A DNA stretch of 64,000 nucleotides from Bacteroidota bacterium (GCA_021811615.1 JAJZNW010000089.1:1-64000); one strand, 5' to 3'. Counted from the stretch's first letter, positions 34,011-43,277 are shown. Numbers and translations: made by a program. The notes: a model not told the origin generated them from the letters alone.

Positions 34011-34844
34011 CTATCGCCACTGCTCCTCCCCAAGTCGGAAGTGAAGCATGTACTGGATCTTCATGAGATCGGAAATCATTCCGTAGAGCCTCGTCCCCAA
34101 TCCAAGGTGCACACCGCGCTTCCTGAAATAGAAGTGGGTTCCGAGCAGCCTAAATCTCCTGTCCCACGAAAGAATGGTCTTCGGGTCATCCAGCCCCCAT
34201 CTCAGATGCGATTTCTCGTCCAGGCCGCCCCGCTCGATCACCAGTCTGTTGGCGGCCCTCACGCCCGCAGGTGATGCCACATCCATCATCAGGCCGCTCC
34301 CGGGAAAGCGATCCGCCTGGCGTACCATGTAGCCGCGCACCTGCTGCTCGTCGAAATAGTAGAAGAGACCGGCCGCTATGAAGATGACGTTGCTGTTCAC
34401 ACGTATCGTGTCCATCCAGCCGGTGTCGAGAAACGAGGCGGCTATGAAACGCCTTCTCTCTCCCTCCCGGATGAATCGCCGCCTCAGCTCGATAACGTCG
34501 GCCAGGTCGAGGTCGTACCACATAAGGGCACCGTTGTCCACCCTGCTGAATGTCGTGTCGAGACCGCAGCCCAGGTTCACAACAGTCCCGCGCGGGTATT
34601 TGCTGAGGAAATCTCTCAACACCTCGTCCACGCAGATGCTCCTCATGATCCATGCCTTTTGCGTCAGCCGGCTCATCCTGCGGGCCATCCCGCTGAAGTC
34701 GAAATCCAGGCTCTCCATTATGGCGACGGCATCCCTGTCTACGAGAAGTGGACGCTTCCTGGCCGACTCCACCGCGCGTCCCCACATCGGAAGCATCAGC
34801 GTCTTCTGGACATCCCCGATCTCGACCGCGATTTTCGCGCTCAT
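34011..34844 (-). CDS. SAM-dependent methyltransferase, LCM-like
   Basis: The start is placed at ATG 34844 (MSAKIAVEIGDVQKTLMLPM), 277 residues; a longer frame to 34955 is composition-poor. The fold markers are RGTVVNLGCGLDTTFSRVDN (AdoMet loop) followed by MWYDLDLADVIELRRRF, the signature of leucine carboxyl methyltransferase-like proteins, and VIFIAAGLFYYFDEQQVRGY. It is related in fold to the protein at 7028 but distinct. Its target is unknown. The gene is convergent with the AhpD-like gene and about 400 bases from mtnA upstream. Confidence 0.82.
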   Translation of the reverse strand: MSAKIAVEIGDVQKTLMLPMWGRAVESARKRPLLVDRDAVAIMESLDFDFSGMARRMSRLTQKAWIMRSICVDEVLRDFLSKYPRGTVVNLGCGLDTTFSRVDNGALMWYDLDLADVIELRRRFIREGERRRFIAASFLDTGWMDTIRVNSNVIFIAAGLFYYFDEQQVRGYMVRQADRFPGSGLMMDVASPAGVRAANRLVIERGGLDEKSHLRWGLDDPKTILSWDRRFRLLGTHFYFRKRGVHLGLGTRLYGMISDLMKIQYMLHFRLGEEQWR

Positions 34845-35243
34845 CACTTCTGTTCCGCTCCTGGTCCGGCGCGTTTCGATAGCGGACCCGCGGAAATCGT
34901 CCCCCTGATCTCGATTCCCCCGCCTCCTCCGACCGGACACGTACAGCTTTTGCATCCTGTGGTAAGAACTGATGAAAGGGCAATATTGAAAACGCTTTGG
35001 ACCGCCCGTCGAAAATCCAAATGGCTTTCAACCCGAACAGCATTTCTCATCTGAAAAAGACCTCCTGACATGTTCAGCCTGCTGACGCAAAATATTAGTT
35101 AACGGCGGAGCATGAATCAAACCGGGTATGTGATATAGAAATCAAAAAGGCAAATGTCGGAATTGAAGGGTGAGTGGAGGAGAGTGAAAGGTAAGGAACA
35201 AGTCTGTACGTCTCCCCTCCAGGCGCGGAGCTGCCAGAAGCGC
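34845..35243. other. Spacer between mtnA and methyltransferase genes, no gene seen
   Basis: About 400 bases, with mtnA transcription entering from the right and the methyltransferase promoter expected inside. I see no convincing coding frame, strong hairpin or RNA motif. Confidence 0.35.
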
Positions 35244-36326
35244 TCAGCGCCCGATAAGCTTCGCTATGTTCTTCACGAATGGCGGTCTGATTATTCCCCT
35301 CTCCGTTATGAACGCCGCGATGTTCTCGGCGGGCGAGACGTCGAACGCCGGTGCGAAAACGGAAATGTCCTCCGGTGCCGAGCGGCAGTCGCGGAACTGC
35401 GTTACCTCGTCCGGGTTTCTTTCTTCAATTGGAATGTCGTCACCCGACTTCGCCGATAGATCGAAACTCGAAGCGGGAGCCGCAATATAGAAGGGTATGT
35501 TGCGCGCCTTGCAGAGAACTGAAAGGTTGTATGTCCCGATCTTGTTCGCGGTGTCGCCGTTCGCCGCGATCCTGTCGGCGCCGACGACGACGAGGTCCAC
35601 CTTGAACTTCTTCATCGTGATCCCCGACGCGCTGTCGACGATCAGCCTGAAGTCGATTCCGATTTTTTTCAATTCCCAGGCGGTCAGTCTCGCACCTTGG
35701 AGGAGCGGACGCGTCTCGTCTGCAAATACTTTGACTTTCTTTCCCGCTTCGTGCGCCGCGCGTATCATCCCGAGCGCCGTCCCGTACCCGCCGGTAGCGA
35801 GTCCGCCCGTGTGACAGTGTGTCAGTATCACCGCATTATCCGGAATAAGCTCGAGTCCGAACTTTCCTATCTTCCTGCACGAGTCTATCTCTTCGGCAAG
35901 GATGCTGTGCGCTTCCCTGACGAAGACTTCGCCTACGATTCTTCCCCGGATATCGAGCTTCCTCAGCCTGGCAAGGATATTACGGATATTGACGGCCGTC
36001 GGCCTGGTGTCGTTGATTTCCTGAAGGGCACCATTCAGCCTCGCGTCGATTTCACCCCTCGATCCGAACTCCAGTGCGGCGAGCGCTGCGGCATAAGCGG
36101 CTGCTATACCGATCGCGGGTGCACCCCGGATTCGAAGCGATTTGATCCACTCGCAAACGTCGCGGTAATTTTTCGATCGGAGGAATTTTTCTTCTACCGG
36201 GAGACGCGTCTGGTCGATTATTACGGCCTCGCCATTCTCCCACCTGATAGGGTCGGGTAAATCTTTCGGTTGAGTTCCGGTTTCTTGAGAACTATTCTTC
36301 GAACCTTGATAAGTCGATGAAGTCAC
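35244..36326 (-). CDS. mtnA: S-methyl-5-thioribose-1-phosphate isomerase
   Basis: GTG 36326 lies inside the PfkB gene, a 35-base overlap. The 360-residue protein carries MtnA/eIF2B-like landmarks: SLRIRGAPAIGIAAAYA, VILTHCHTGGLATGGYGTAL, VKVFADETRPLLQGARLTAW, VDLVVVGADRIAANGDTANK and a C-terminal PAFDVSPAENIAAFITERG. The catalytic Cys (in THCH) and Asp (in VGADRIA) are present. Most MtnA read HCN rather than HCH at the first motif, a minor departure. It isomerises methylthioribose-1-phosphate to the ribulose form in methionine salvage. The rest of the salvage pathway is not in this window. Confidence 0.94.
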   Translation of the reverse strand: MTSSTYQGSKNSSQETGTQPKDLPDPIRWENGEAVIIDQTRLPVEEKFLRSKNYRDVCEWIKSLRIRGAPAIGIAAAYAAALAALEFGSRGEIDARLNGALQEINDTRPTAVNIRNILARLRKLDIRGRIVGEVFVREAHSILAEEIDSCRKIGKFGLELIPDNAVILTHCHTGGLATGGYGTALGMIRAAHEAGKKVKVFADETRPLLQGARLTAWELKKIGIDFRLIVDSASGITMKKFKVDLVVVGADRIAANGDTANKIGTYNLSVLCKARNIPFYIAAPASSFDLSAKSGDDIPIEERNPDEVTQFRDCRSAPEDISVFAPAFDVSPAENIAAFITERGIIRPPFVKNIAKLIGR

Positions 36327-37206
36327 GATAGCGCCCCATTATTTCGATGTCAGATAATTCCTTTAAGGCTTCTATGCCGAACTTCGCCACCGAGAATGAA
36401 GCCATGACGCTCCCGTAGATCACGGCACGCCTGAGGTTCTCATCGGAGAAGTCTTCAGTTCGGGCAAGGTGTCCGATGAAGCCGCCGGCAAACGTATCGC
36501 CGGCTCCTGTGGGATCATATATATATTCGAGCGGGAAAGCCGGAGCGGAGAAGACCGTTCCGCCGGTGAACAGAAGCGCACCGTGCTCGCCCTTCTTGAT
36601 TATCACGATCCGCGGACCCATCTGCATGATTTTCTTCGCTGCCTTGACCAGGTTCGGTTCCGCGGAAAGCAGCCTCGCTTCCGAGTCGTTCACTATTATG
36701 ACATCGACAAGCTTCAAAGTTCTCAGCAGCTCGTCACGCTTGCCTTCTATCCAGAAATTCATCGTGTCGCAAATCACGAGCTCCGGCTTCTGCTCCATCG
36801 ATTCGATGACCCGTCGCTGGAGAACCGGATCGATGTTGCCGAGCAGGACATACCTGCTCTTCTTGTAAGCCTCGGGAAGGACGGGATCGAATTTTTCAAA
36901 GACATTAAGATTAGTCTCGAGCGTGTCGCGTTCGTTGAGATCGTAATGGTAACGGCCGCTCCAGTGAAAGGTCTTCCCGCCTTTCACTACCTGGATGCCG
37001 GCGGTGTCGATGCCGCGCGATTCGAGGAATTCGATCTCGGATTTCGGGAAATCGCTCCCGACGACACCTACGATGCGGATCGGGGCCGTGAAGTACGATG
37101 CGGCCGCAGAAATATAGACGGCGCTTCCTCCCACGACCATATCCGCGCGGCCGAAGGGGGTTTCGATGGTGTCGAGCGCAATCGACCCGACGACAAGTAA
37201 ACTCAT
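36292..37206 (-). CDS. PfkB-family sugar/nucleoside kinase
   Basis: ATG 37206 has GGAG upstream. The 304-residue ribokinase-fold protein has the N-terminal glycine motif VVGGSAVYISAAASYF, the VIIVNDSEARLLSAEP segment, and the C-terminal signature YDPTGAGDTFAGGFIGHL with the catalytic Asp in GAGDTFAGG. This branch is often annotated simply as sugar kinase; some relatives act on nucleosides. Overlap with mtnA suggests a role in feeding methylthioadenosine- or 5-deoxyadenosine-derived ribose into salvage, but substrate is not determined. No mtnK, mtnN or mtnP is visible nearby. Confidence 0.9.
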   Translation of the reverse strand: MSLLVVGSIALDTIETPFGRADMVVGGSAVYISAAASYFTAPIRIVGVVGSDFPKSEIEFLESRGIDTAGIQVVKGGKTFHWSGRYHYDLNERDTLETNLNVFEKFDPVLPEAYKKSRYVLLGNIDPVLQRRVIESMEQKPELVICDTMNFWIEGKRDELLRTLKLVDVIIVNDSEARLLSAEPNLVKAAKKIMQMGPRIVIIKKGEHGALLFTGGTVFSAPAFPLEYIYDPTGAGDTFAGGFIGHLARTEDFSDENLRRAVIYGSVMASFSVAKFGIEALKELSDIEIMGRYRDFIDLSRFEE

Positions 37207-37341
37207 TCAGTTAAACTCCAATTAGGGTGGTTTGCGAGAGCTAATTTAACAACCGCCGGAGGGAATCCCAAATACCGCTCAAAGCTTGAATAAGAGGCGC
37301 CGTCTGTTTAACCTAGTGGAACGCAGAGCAAGGAGAGTCAA

Positions 37342-40300
37342 ATGAAATCACTCAAAGCTTTCACTATTTTCCTGTCAATCCTGCTTGCCGCACTCGCTTT
37401 CGGCGGCATCCCCAAAGGGGAAAGCGGCATCACGATCCCCGTCCGGTTTTCCCATCCCGATATCATCCGCTATGACCACGACGGCTTCATCGTCCATGGC
37501 AAGCCGGTATTCGTCTACAGCGGGAGCTTTCACTACTTCAGGTGCGATCCTTCGGAGTGGATGGACCGCCTCGAAAAGATCAAGGCGGCGGGCTTCAACA
37601 CCGTCGAGACTTACGTGCCGTGGAACTGGCACGAGCGCACCGAGGGACATCCCGACTTCGCACAGCTCGTAAAATTCCTGGACGACTGTAAGAAAGAGGG
37701 ACTCTATGTAATCATCAGGCCCGGCCCATACATTTGCGCGGAGTGGAACATCGGCGGCTTCCCCGACTGGCTCGAAGGAAAAGATATCGGTTTCAGGACA
37801 GCCTCTCCCGCCGACATCAAATGGTCGAAATACTGGTACGATGAGGTCCTCCCCGTCATCCGCCGCCATCTCATCACAAACGGCGGCCCCGTAATTCTCA
37901 TGCAGATCGAAAACGAGTACAACTACTTCAGCCTTCCCGACAGCGATAAGATCATTTACCTGAAATCACTTTACGAGACGGCCATGAAGAACGGAATCGA
38001 CGTTCCGATAATAACCTGTTGGACGAGTCAATCACGCGACAATTCCGACTCGGTCTTCTCCCAGATCATGGACGCCTGCAATTTCTATCCCGGATGGAAC
38101 ATCGGCAGCACTCTGCCGGCAATCGAGGAAATGAAACGCGAAGAGCCCGACTCGCCGCCGATGATAACGGAGCTGCAGGGAGGCTGGTTCTCGAGCGTAG
38201 GGGACGAGAGTGTAAGACGAGTGAAAGAGTTCGGACCAGATCAGATCACAGCACTAACCGATTACGTCATCGCGCATGGATTGAAGGCAATCAACTACTA
38301 CATGCTATATGGCGGCACGAATTTCGGCTACTGGGGATCGAAGGACAAAACAACAAGTTACGATTACACAGCGCCGATCTCGGAACCGGGCGGCCTATGG
38401 GCAAAATACAGGGCGGTGAAACTGATCGGCGATTTCATAAAGATCGAGGGCTCCCATCTCATCGCCGCGCACGAAGTCAGGGACGGCGCCGAGAGCGAGA
38501 CGCCGAATGTAGATGCCGTCCTTCGCTCAGACGGCCAGGCGGGCTTTCTGTTTGTCTGGAACAAAAATGACAGGACAGCCGAAGCTAAAGTGCACTTCAG
38601 GCCTCCTATCGGTTCTGCCGTAACAATGAATGTCAAGCTTCCCCCTAAAGCCGCGTACATGCTCCCGGTCGACCTTCCGCTCCCCGGCGGCGGAACTCTC
38701 TTTTACACCAACGTTCCCGTGTCCGCGATATCCGAATATGACGGTAAGCCTCTCATCGTCGCCTACGGCAATCCCGGAGATGAGGCGACCATTTACGCGG
38801 GCTCCAGCATGTGCACGGAGGAGATCAGGGATGCGGACCAGCTCTTCAACTGGGACGGAGTGTATGTCCTCCTTACGACTGAGGAGAGAGCGGCCCGATC
38901 AAGATCGTTCGAGACCCCGTCCGGATCGGTCTCCCTTGTGTCCGATACCTACTTCGCGCTCGACAAGGGAACAACCGGAAAGACGACTGAGATCAGTATC
39001 CAAACCAGGCCGGGGGTCGATTCGTTTTCGCTTCTCGCATCTGATAAAGTCGCCTCGGTCTCGGTTGATGGAAAGCGGATTAAGACCAGCGTCGAAGGAC
39101 GGCCGGCGCTCATGAAATTCTCTTTGAAAACTTCTCCGTTAAATCTGCCGAAGATCCTGATCGGGAATGTTCATGCAAAGGCAGATGCGGACGCGCCACA
39201 GGCATCCGACTGGATGCAGCTGGAGTCGTCCGGAGATACGCTCGCACCGCTGGAAACGAAGGGAGATTACGAGAGCGGCTACACCGTTTACTCCGGGAAG
39301 TTCTCGACGGACGCAGATGGGTTCCTGAAGACCGATTATTACTTCGACGATTGGCATTCCGTGCTGATAGATGGAAAGGCCGTTCCGGGTCTTACAGGAA
39401 CAGGCAAGGAAAACATTTCAACGAAGAAGATTCCCGCGGGAACCCATTCGATCGAAGTCATTTATGAAAACCAGGGATGGCCAAACGGCGGGAACATGGA
39501 AGAACTTAAGGGACTCAAGTCGATCTCGTTCTCGCAAGCGGCGGGGGTCGAACGTCTCGACACATGGAAACATGCGCCGACGCCTTCGCCCGTCCCGGGC
39601 AACGACCCACGCGAAGCCTCGGATTCCTACAACGACGGACAGTGGAGCACAGTCACGGTTGGGAGCGGCAACCAGCCGTTCATACAGCCCGACCAGGGAT
39701 GGTGGTTCAGGACGCATTTGAAAGTGAGTGCTGAGGCGCTCAGCGAGCACGCCACTCTGAAGTTCGAAGCCGTCGACGATAACGCGCTCGTATACATCAA
39801 CGGAAAGCTCGCCGTTACAAACAAGGGATACGACACCCCGTTTAGTATACAGCTTGGCGGGCTCGCGAAGCCGGGAGACAACACGATTGCGGTGTATGTC
39901 GAGAACAAGGGCGGAGGAGGAGGCATCTGGAAGCCTGTGGTCTTCAAATGGGGAAGTTCGGTCCCGCTGAAAGCCGAAATGCGGATCCATCACTCGCTCG
40001 ACGGTGCCCTCGCCGGCTGGGATGAGTCCGGCTTCAAGGACTCAAGCTGGAAAACCTCGAAGAACTGGGCAGCCGTGCGATCGCAGGACGGCATAACATG
40101 GTACAGGGGAAATTTCACTCTACCCGCGAAGCCCGGTTGGATAATCCCGTGGAGGCTCCACTTCATATCGGACGGAAGTGCTCAGATATGGATCAACGGG
40201 CGGCTCCTCGGAAGGTACTCTTCACGCGGCCCGCAGGAGGATTTCTATCTGCCCGACGGCTGGCTCAACATAAACGGAGAGAATTCGGTCACGTTCGTCG

Positions 40301-40410
40301 TCCGGCCGGGTGCAAACGGAAATGAGTCTCCTGTCATTAAGGAGGCGTACTTCGCTCCGTACGACGAATATGTGGTTCAGAAACACGAATTGACGATCAC
40401 GACGGAATAG
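37342..40410 (+). CDS. Secreted GH35 family beta-galactosidase
   Basis: ATG 37342 has AAGGAGAG. The 1022-residue protein has a signal peptide (LKAFTIFLSILLAALAFGG) and the GH35 barrel beginning IVHGKPVFVYSGSFHYFRCD. The catalytic glutamates are expected in VILMQIENEYNYF (about 192, acid/base) and in MITELQGGW (Glu277, nucleophile). C-terminal beta-sandwich modules with carbohydrate-binding character follow (WFRTHLKVSAEALSEHATLK; WYRGNFTLPAKPGWIIPWRL). It hydrolyses terminal beta-galactose, likely from plant polymers such as pectic galactan, which fits the PL10 lyase at 24344, though the two loci are separate. Confidence 0.93.
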   Translation: MKSLKAFTIFLSILLAALAFGGIPKGESGITIPVRFSHPDIIRYDHDGFIVHGKPVFVYSGSFHYFRCDPSEWMDRLEKIKAAGFNTVETYVPWNWHERTEGHPDFAQLVKFLDDCKKEGLYVIIRPGPYICAEWNIGGFPDWLEGKDIGFRTASPADIKWSKYWYDEVLPVIRRHLITNGGPVILMQIENEYNYFSLPDSDKIIYLKSLYETAMKNGIDVPIITCWTSQSRDNSDSVFSQIMDACNFYPGWNIGSTLPAIEEMKREEPDSPPMITELQGGWFSSVGDESVRRVKEFGPDQITALTDYVIAHGLKAINYYMLYGGTNFGYWGSKDKTTSYDYTAPISEPGGLWAKYRAVKLIGDFIKIEGSHLIAAHEVRDGAESETPNVDAVLRSDGQAGFLFVWNKNDRTAEAKVHFRPPIGSAVTMNVKLPPKAAYMLPVDLPLPGGGTLFYTNVPVSAISEYDGKPLIVAYGNPGDEATIYAGSSMCTEEIRDADQLFNWDGVYVLLTTEERAARSRSFETPSGSVSLVSDTYFALDKGTTGKTTEISIQTRPGVDSFSLLASDKVASVSVDGKRIKTSVEGRPALMKFSLKTSPLNLPKILIGNVHAKADADAPQASDWMQLESSGDTLAPLETKGDYESGYTVYSGKFSTDADGFLKTDYYFDDWHSVLIDGKAVPGLTGTGKENISTKKIPAGTHSIEVIYENQGWPNGGNMEELKGLKSISFSQAAGVERLDTWKHAPTPSPVPGNDPREASDSYNDGQWSTVTVGSGNQPFIQPDQGWWFRTHLKVSAEALSEHATLKFEAVDDNALVYINGKLAVTNKGYDTPFSIQLGGLAKPGDNTIAVYVENKGGGGGIWKPVVFKWGSSVPLKAEMRIHHSLDGALAGWDESGFKDSSWKTSKNWAAVRSQDGITWYRGNFTLPAKPGWIIPWRLHFISDGSAQIWINGRLLGRYSSRGPQEDFYLPDGWLNINGENSVTFVVRPGANGNESPVIKEAYFAPYDEYVVQKHELTITTE

Positions 40411-40426
40411 GCTTCTGAGAAATGAC

Positions 40427-40452
40427 GGCGGCGCGGCAGTTTGCGCGCCGCC
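40427..40452. terminator. GC-rich hairpin between convergent genes
   Basis: GGCGGCGCG (40427-40435) and CGCGCCGCC (40444-40452) form a perfect 9-bp stem with an 8-base loop, followed on the plus strand by TGATTGTT. It lies between the stops of the beta-galactosidase and YwiC genes and probably ends both transcripts. Confidence 0.65.
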
Positions 40453-40464
40453 TGATTGTTCAAA

Positions 40465-41247
40465 CTACCTGAAGAAAACCCCGAGCACACCGAGGAACAC
40501 TACGGACTCGAACACCAAGGCAACGCCAAGCCTCGAAAAGCTCATCTTCGTCTTAGCCGAGAGAGTTCCGCCGATCACTTGCACCAGCATCGGTATGAAT
40601 CCCAGGAGGAGCCACGGATTAAGCAAGTTCAACGCGGCCGCCCATATCAGAATCGCCACGAGAAAGAGATGGTATACCAGCGACATGGCAAGTGCCTTCT
40701 TAGCCTCACCTTCCCACTTCCCTTTGCTTTTCAGGAACTCGATTCTCATCTTCACGTAGAAGACGCTGCTCCCGAAGAAAAGGAAATTCACCAGGAAGAG
40801 TTCTGCGGCTCTCGAATTAAGTTCTCCCGATACGACGTAATAAGCGGCAGGTGCGGTCAGTGTAAGCGCGGCAACGATCGCCAATTCATTGATGAAAGAC
40901 CGCTGTTCCCTGTCGAGAAAATTTTTCACGCTCAGAGTGAAGAGAACAAGTTCGGCCACGCCGAATACGATCAGCCAAACGCGTCCGGCGAGGACCACGG
41001 GGGCCACTCCCATCAAAAATGCCGGGAGAGCCAGTCCTGCCACCTGCCGGAATTCGCTCCAGTCCGGCGTCTTTTTCCGCTTCACAATCCTGACTATAGG
41101 ATGGTGTACTATATAAAGGAGCGCAAAAGCGAGGAAGAAATCGAAGAACCATCCTGAAAACCGCGTGGCGATTGCACCCGACAGCATGGGGACTATCCAC
41201 ATTGCCCATGCGCCGTGTTCCCTAGGTATGAATTCTTTGAGAGTCAT
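40465..41247 (-). CDS. YwiC-like membrane protein
   Basis: ATG 41247 overlaps the hemerythrin stop by 4 bases. The 260-residue protein has about seven membrane segments and opens with the YwiC hallmark IPREHGAWAMWIVPMLSGAI (residues 6-25), followed by a basic cytoplasmic loop (IVRIVKRKKTPDW). YwiC of Bacillus lies with the fnr/narK nitrate-respiration genes and has no defined biochemical role. Here it ends an operon with Rrf2, polyferredoxin and hemerythrin genes, again a nitrogen-oxide or oxygen context. Membrane location is clear; function is inferred only from context. Confidence 0.85.
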   Translation of the reverse strand: MTLKEFIPREHGAWAMWIVPMLSGAIATRFSGWFFDFFLAFALLYIVHHPIVRIVKRKKTPDWSEFRQVAGLALPAFLMGVAPVVLAGRVWLIVFGVAELVLFTLSVKNFLDREQRSFINELAIVAALTLTAPAAYYVVSGELNSRAAELFLVNFLFFGSSVFYVKMRIEFLKSKGKWEGEAKKALAMSLVYHLFLVAILIWAAALNLLNPWLLLGFIPMLVQVIGGTLSAKTKMSFSRLGVALVFESVVFLGVLGVFFR

Positions 41248-41711
41248 AGATCGACGCCTTTCCGCGAAGCGAAGTTGATACGCAGGATATCGGCCTGTGC
41301 GGGCGAGAGAATCCCGGCCGAGCAGTCGAATATCCTTTTCTCTTCCAGCAAAAAATGTTTTTCGAGATCCTCTCTAAGAACAGTCAGAAGGCTTGCACGC
41401 GTTCCCGAATTATCCGACGGCCCAGCCGCCAGTAGCACATCCGATGAACGGAGAAAATCGAGGTGCTGCCTGCGGATCCCGTCAAACGATCCATCGTCCA
41501 GGCGCGAAACAAGCGGGAGGAGAAATCTCTCTTCGGCTTCCTGGTGCAGTTCGAGAAACCTGAACACGGCGGAGATTTTGCTGTCCATGACCGGAGAACT
41601 CGCGTGAGTGTCTCCTTCTTCGAGACAAAGGCTTCTTACTTCGTCGAGAATCCTCGCATGCTCCCACTTCAAACGCTCGATAGGTTGAACGGAACGCTCT
41701 TCAGAAGGCAT
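41244..41711 (-). CDS. Hemerythrin HHE-domain protein
   Basis: ATG 41711 lies 11 bases inside the polyferredoxin gene. The 155-residue helical protein has the metal ligand pattern: His in IERLKWEHARILDEV, then FRFLELHQEAEERFLLPLV (HxxxE), FDGIRRQHLDFLRSS and LREDLEKHFLLEEKRIF. These fit the four-helix HHE di-iron site. Members bind oxygen or nitric oxide or help repair Fe-S clusters (YtfE/Ric type), but no N-terminal ScdA domain is present. Tight coupling to Rrf2 and Fe-S genes favours a nitrosative or oxidative stress role. Confidence 0.9.
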   Translation of the reverse strand: MPSEERSVQPIERLKWEHARILDEVRSLCLEEGDTHASSPVMDSKISAVFRFLELHQEAEERFLLPLVSRLDDGSFDGIRRQHLDFLRSSDVLLAAGPSDNSGTRASLLTVLREDLEKHFLLEEKRIFDCSAGILSPAQADILRINFASRKGVDL

Positions 41712-42798
41712 GGCTTATCGCACCGAGATTCCTGAACAGGATCAAATACTCATTAAAAGATATTGAATTCCGCCAGAGTCCCACCAGCACCGCGACGCCC
41801 ACGACGCCGAAATAGATTCCGAAAAGGAGCATGGCGTATTGTCTTTGAGATAACCCTCTCCTGCCCGATCGGACCGACATATTCAGAGTGTTCCTGACCG
41901 GGCACGCTTCGACGCAGGAATAGCACGCGTTGCACTCTGCGGAACTCACCGAGCCAAGCTTGTCTACAGGAAGGCCAGACGGGCAGGCCTGTGAGCATAG
42001 ACCGCAATCGATGCACGACTCCTCCACCCTCCTTATTTTCAGCGGACTAACGAGGCTCGCGATTCCGAGAAGAGCGCCGTATGGGCAGGCGTAACGGCAC
42101 CAGAAATTCTTGTAGAACAAAGAGAGCACAATCAAAAGACCGATTATCACCAGCGAAAATGTCGAGATGTTGGCAAAGAACATGTACATCTTAATATCGG
42201 CGACCTTGTTGAAATCGGAATGAAGGAAGGAACCGAGCTCCTCTGCCGAAAGGACAGAGACTGAAAAGAAGAAGAAGCCAAGCAGGATATACTTGAGCGA
42301 GCGAAGCGGGACGTCGACCCATTTGGGGAGAGCGAAGTTTCTTCCGAACAGTTTCGCGCCGAATTCGTAAAGCGACTCTGAAATGAATCCCACCGGACAG
42401 ATCCAGCTGCAGAACCCCTTCTTCATGAATAAGGAAACGAGTATGACCGCCACGAAAATGAAGAAGCCTGCCGGATGGATGTGATTTACTATTCCTGTCA
42501 GGATAAAATACCTCACGCTCATCAGCGCGCTGATAGGTAGGAAGCCTTCCACTCCGGGAGGACGCATCACGGTCGAAGGCCCTCCATTCGCGAGCGCTCT
42601 TATGAAGAGATAGAAATCCACTCCGATCCAGATTGTAATTAGGAGGAAAAACAGCTGGACATATCCCCTGATGTCGGGTCCTTTTCTTTTCAGGAAGCTC
42701 TTGTCGGTGATCTTCTTGATTTGCCTTCCATCCTTGAGCCTAACGGTTGTGACAGGAAGGACGTGAGTTTCGGATAATTTTGTCCTATATAAGTCCAT
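41701..42798 (-). CDS. NapH/NosR-like membrane polyferredoxin
   Basis: ATG 42798 lies five bases after the Rrf2 stop. The 365-residue protein has about six membrane segments. It carries the NosR/NapH-type CxxxCP motifs GFCSWICPVGF and FWCRYACPYGA, then two 4Fe-4S clusters in ESCIDCGLCSQACPSG and AECNACYSCVEACPVR. It should pass electrons between the quinone pool or membrane and an acceptor. Family relatives serve nitrate, nitrous oxide or uncharacterised reductases; no such reductase gene is adjacent, so its partner is unknown. Confidence 0.9.
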   Translation of the reverse strand: MDLYRTKLSETHVLPVTTVRLKDGRQIKKITDKSFLKRKGPDIRGYVQLFFLLITIWIGVDFYLFIRALANGGPSTVMRPPGVEGFLPISALMSVRYFILTGIVNHIHPAGFFIFVAVILVSLFMKKGFCSWICPVGFISESLYEFGAKLFGRNFALPKWVDVPLRSLKYILLGFFFFSVSVLSAEELGSFLHSDFNKVADIKMYMFFANISTFSLVIIGLLIVLSLFYKNFWCRYACPYGALLGIASLVSPLKIRRVEESCIDCGLCSQACPSGLPVDKLGSVSSAECNACYSCVEACPVRNTLNMSVRSGRRGLSQRQYAMLLFGIYFGVVGVAVLVGLWRNSISFNEYLILFRNLGAISHAF

Positions 42799-42803
42799 AA
42801 AAA

Positions 42804-43253
42804 TTACGGAAGCCTCAATTTTGTCCGAAGCTGTTTGCTGCCGGTGATTTCCTTTGAGATGTCGGCGATCGTCTTGTTGGCAAGCATCTGATAAACGCGG
42901 TCCCGCAGCATTCCCCATTCTGAATGGACCGGGCATGGATTCTTGCTGGAGCATTCGGGAAAACCGAGGACGCACGAGGTAAGAAAGTCGGTCCCGTCTA
43001 TGGCATCGACAACGTGGAAAAGCGCGATCTCATTCGGGGATTTCGCGAGCTTGAATCCTCCGCGCGGTCCCTTCTGTGATTGAAGCACGTTGTGTTGAAC
43101 AAGGAGCTGGAGCGTCTTGCCGAGGAACGGCATCGGGATTTCAAGCCGTTGACTCATCTCTATTATGTTCGTGAACTTGTTCTCTCCCTGCGCAGACATA
43201 TATAGGACCGCCTGGAGCGCGTATTCACATTGCCGGCTGAATATCAGAGACAT
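42804..43253 (-). CDS. Rrf2-family Fe-S transcriptional regulator
   Basis: A 149-residue protein with the Rrf2 winged helix (SRQCEYALQAVLYMSAQG, IIEMSQRLEIPMPFLGKTLQ, GPRGGFKLAKSPNEI) and a cysteine triad SCVLGFPECSSKNPCPVHSE (spacing CxxxxxxxCxxxxxC). This matches Fe-S binding regulators such as NsrR and IscR. It heads the operon with the polyferredoxin and hemerythrin genes, so it probably senses nitric oxide or redox state and controls them. An ATTTC-N5-GAAAT palindrome lies 10 bases upstream of its start. Confidence 0.92.
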   Translation of the reverse strand: MSLIFSRQCEYALQAVLYMSAQGENKFTNIIEMSQRLEIPMPFLGKTLQLLVQHNVLQSQKGPRGGFKLAKSPNEIALFHVVDAIDGTDFLTSCVLGFPECSSKNPCPVHSEWGMLRDRVYQMLANKTIADISKEITGSKQLRTKLRLP

Positions 43254-43262
43254 ATATCAGAC

Positions 43263-43277
43263 ATTTCTATCCGAAAT
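43263..43277. promoter_or_regulatory. Possible Rrf2 operator palindrome
   Basis: ATTTC (43263-43267) and GAAAT (43273-43277) flank five bases, within an AT-rich 30-base block beside the Rrf2 start. Rrf2 proteins often bind such dyads in their own leader. It is close to the start codon, consistent with repression. Not demonstrated. Confidence 0.3.
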
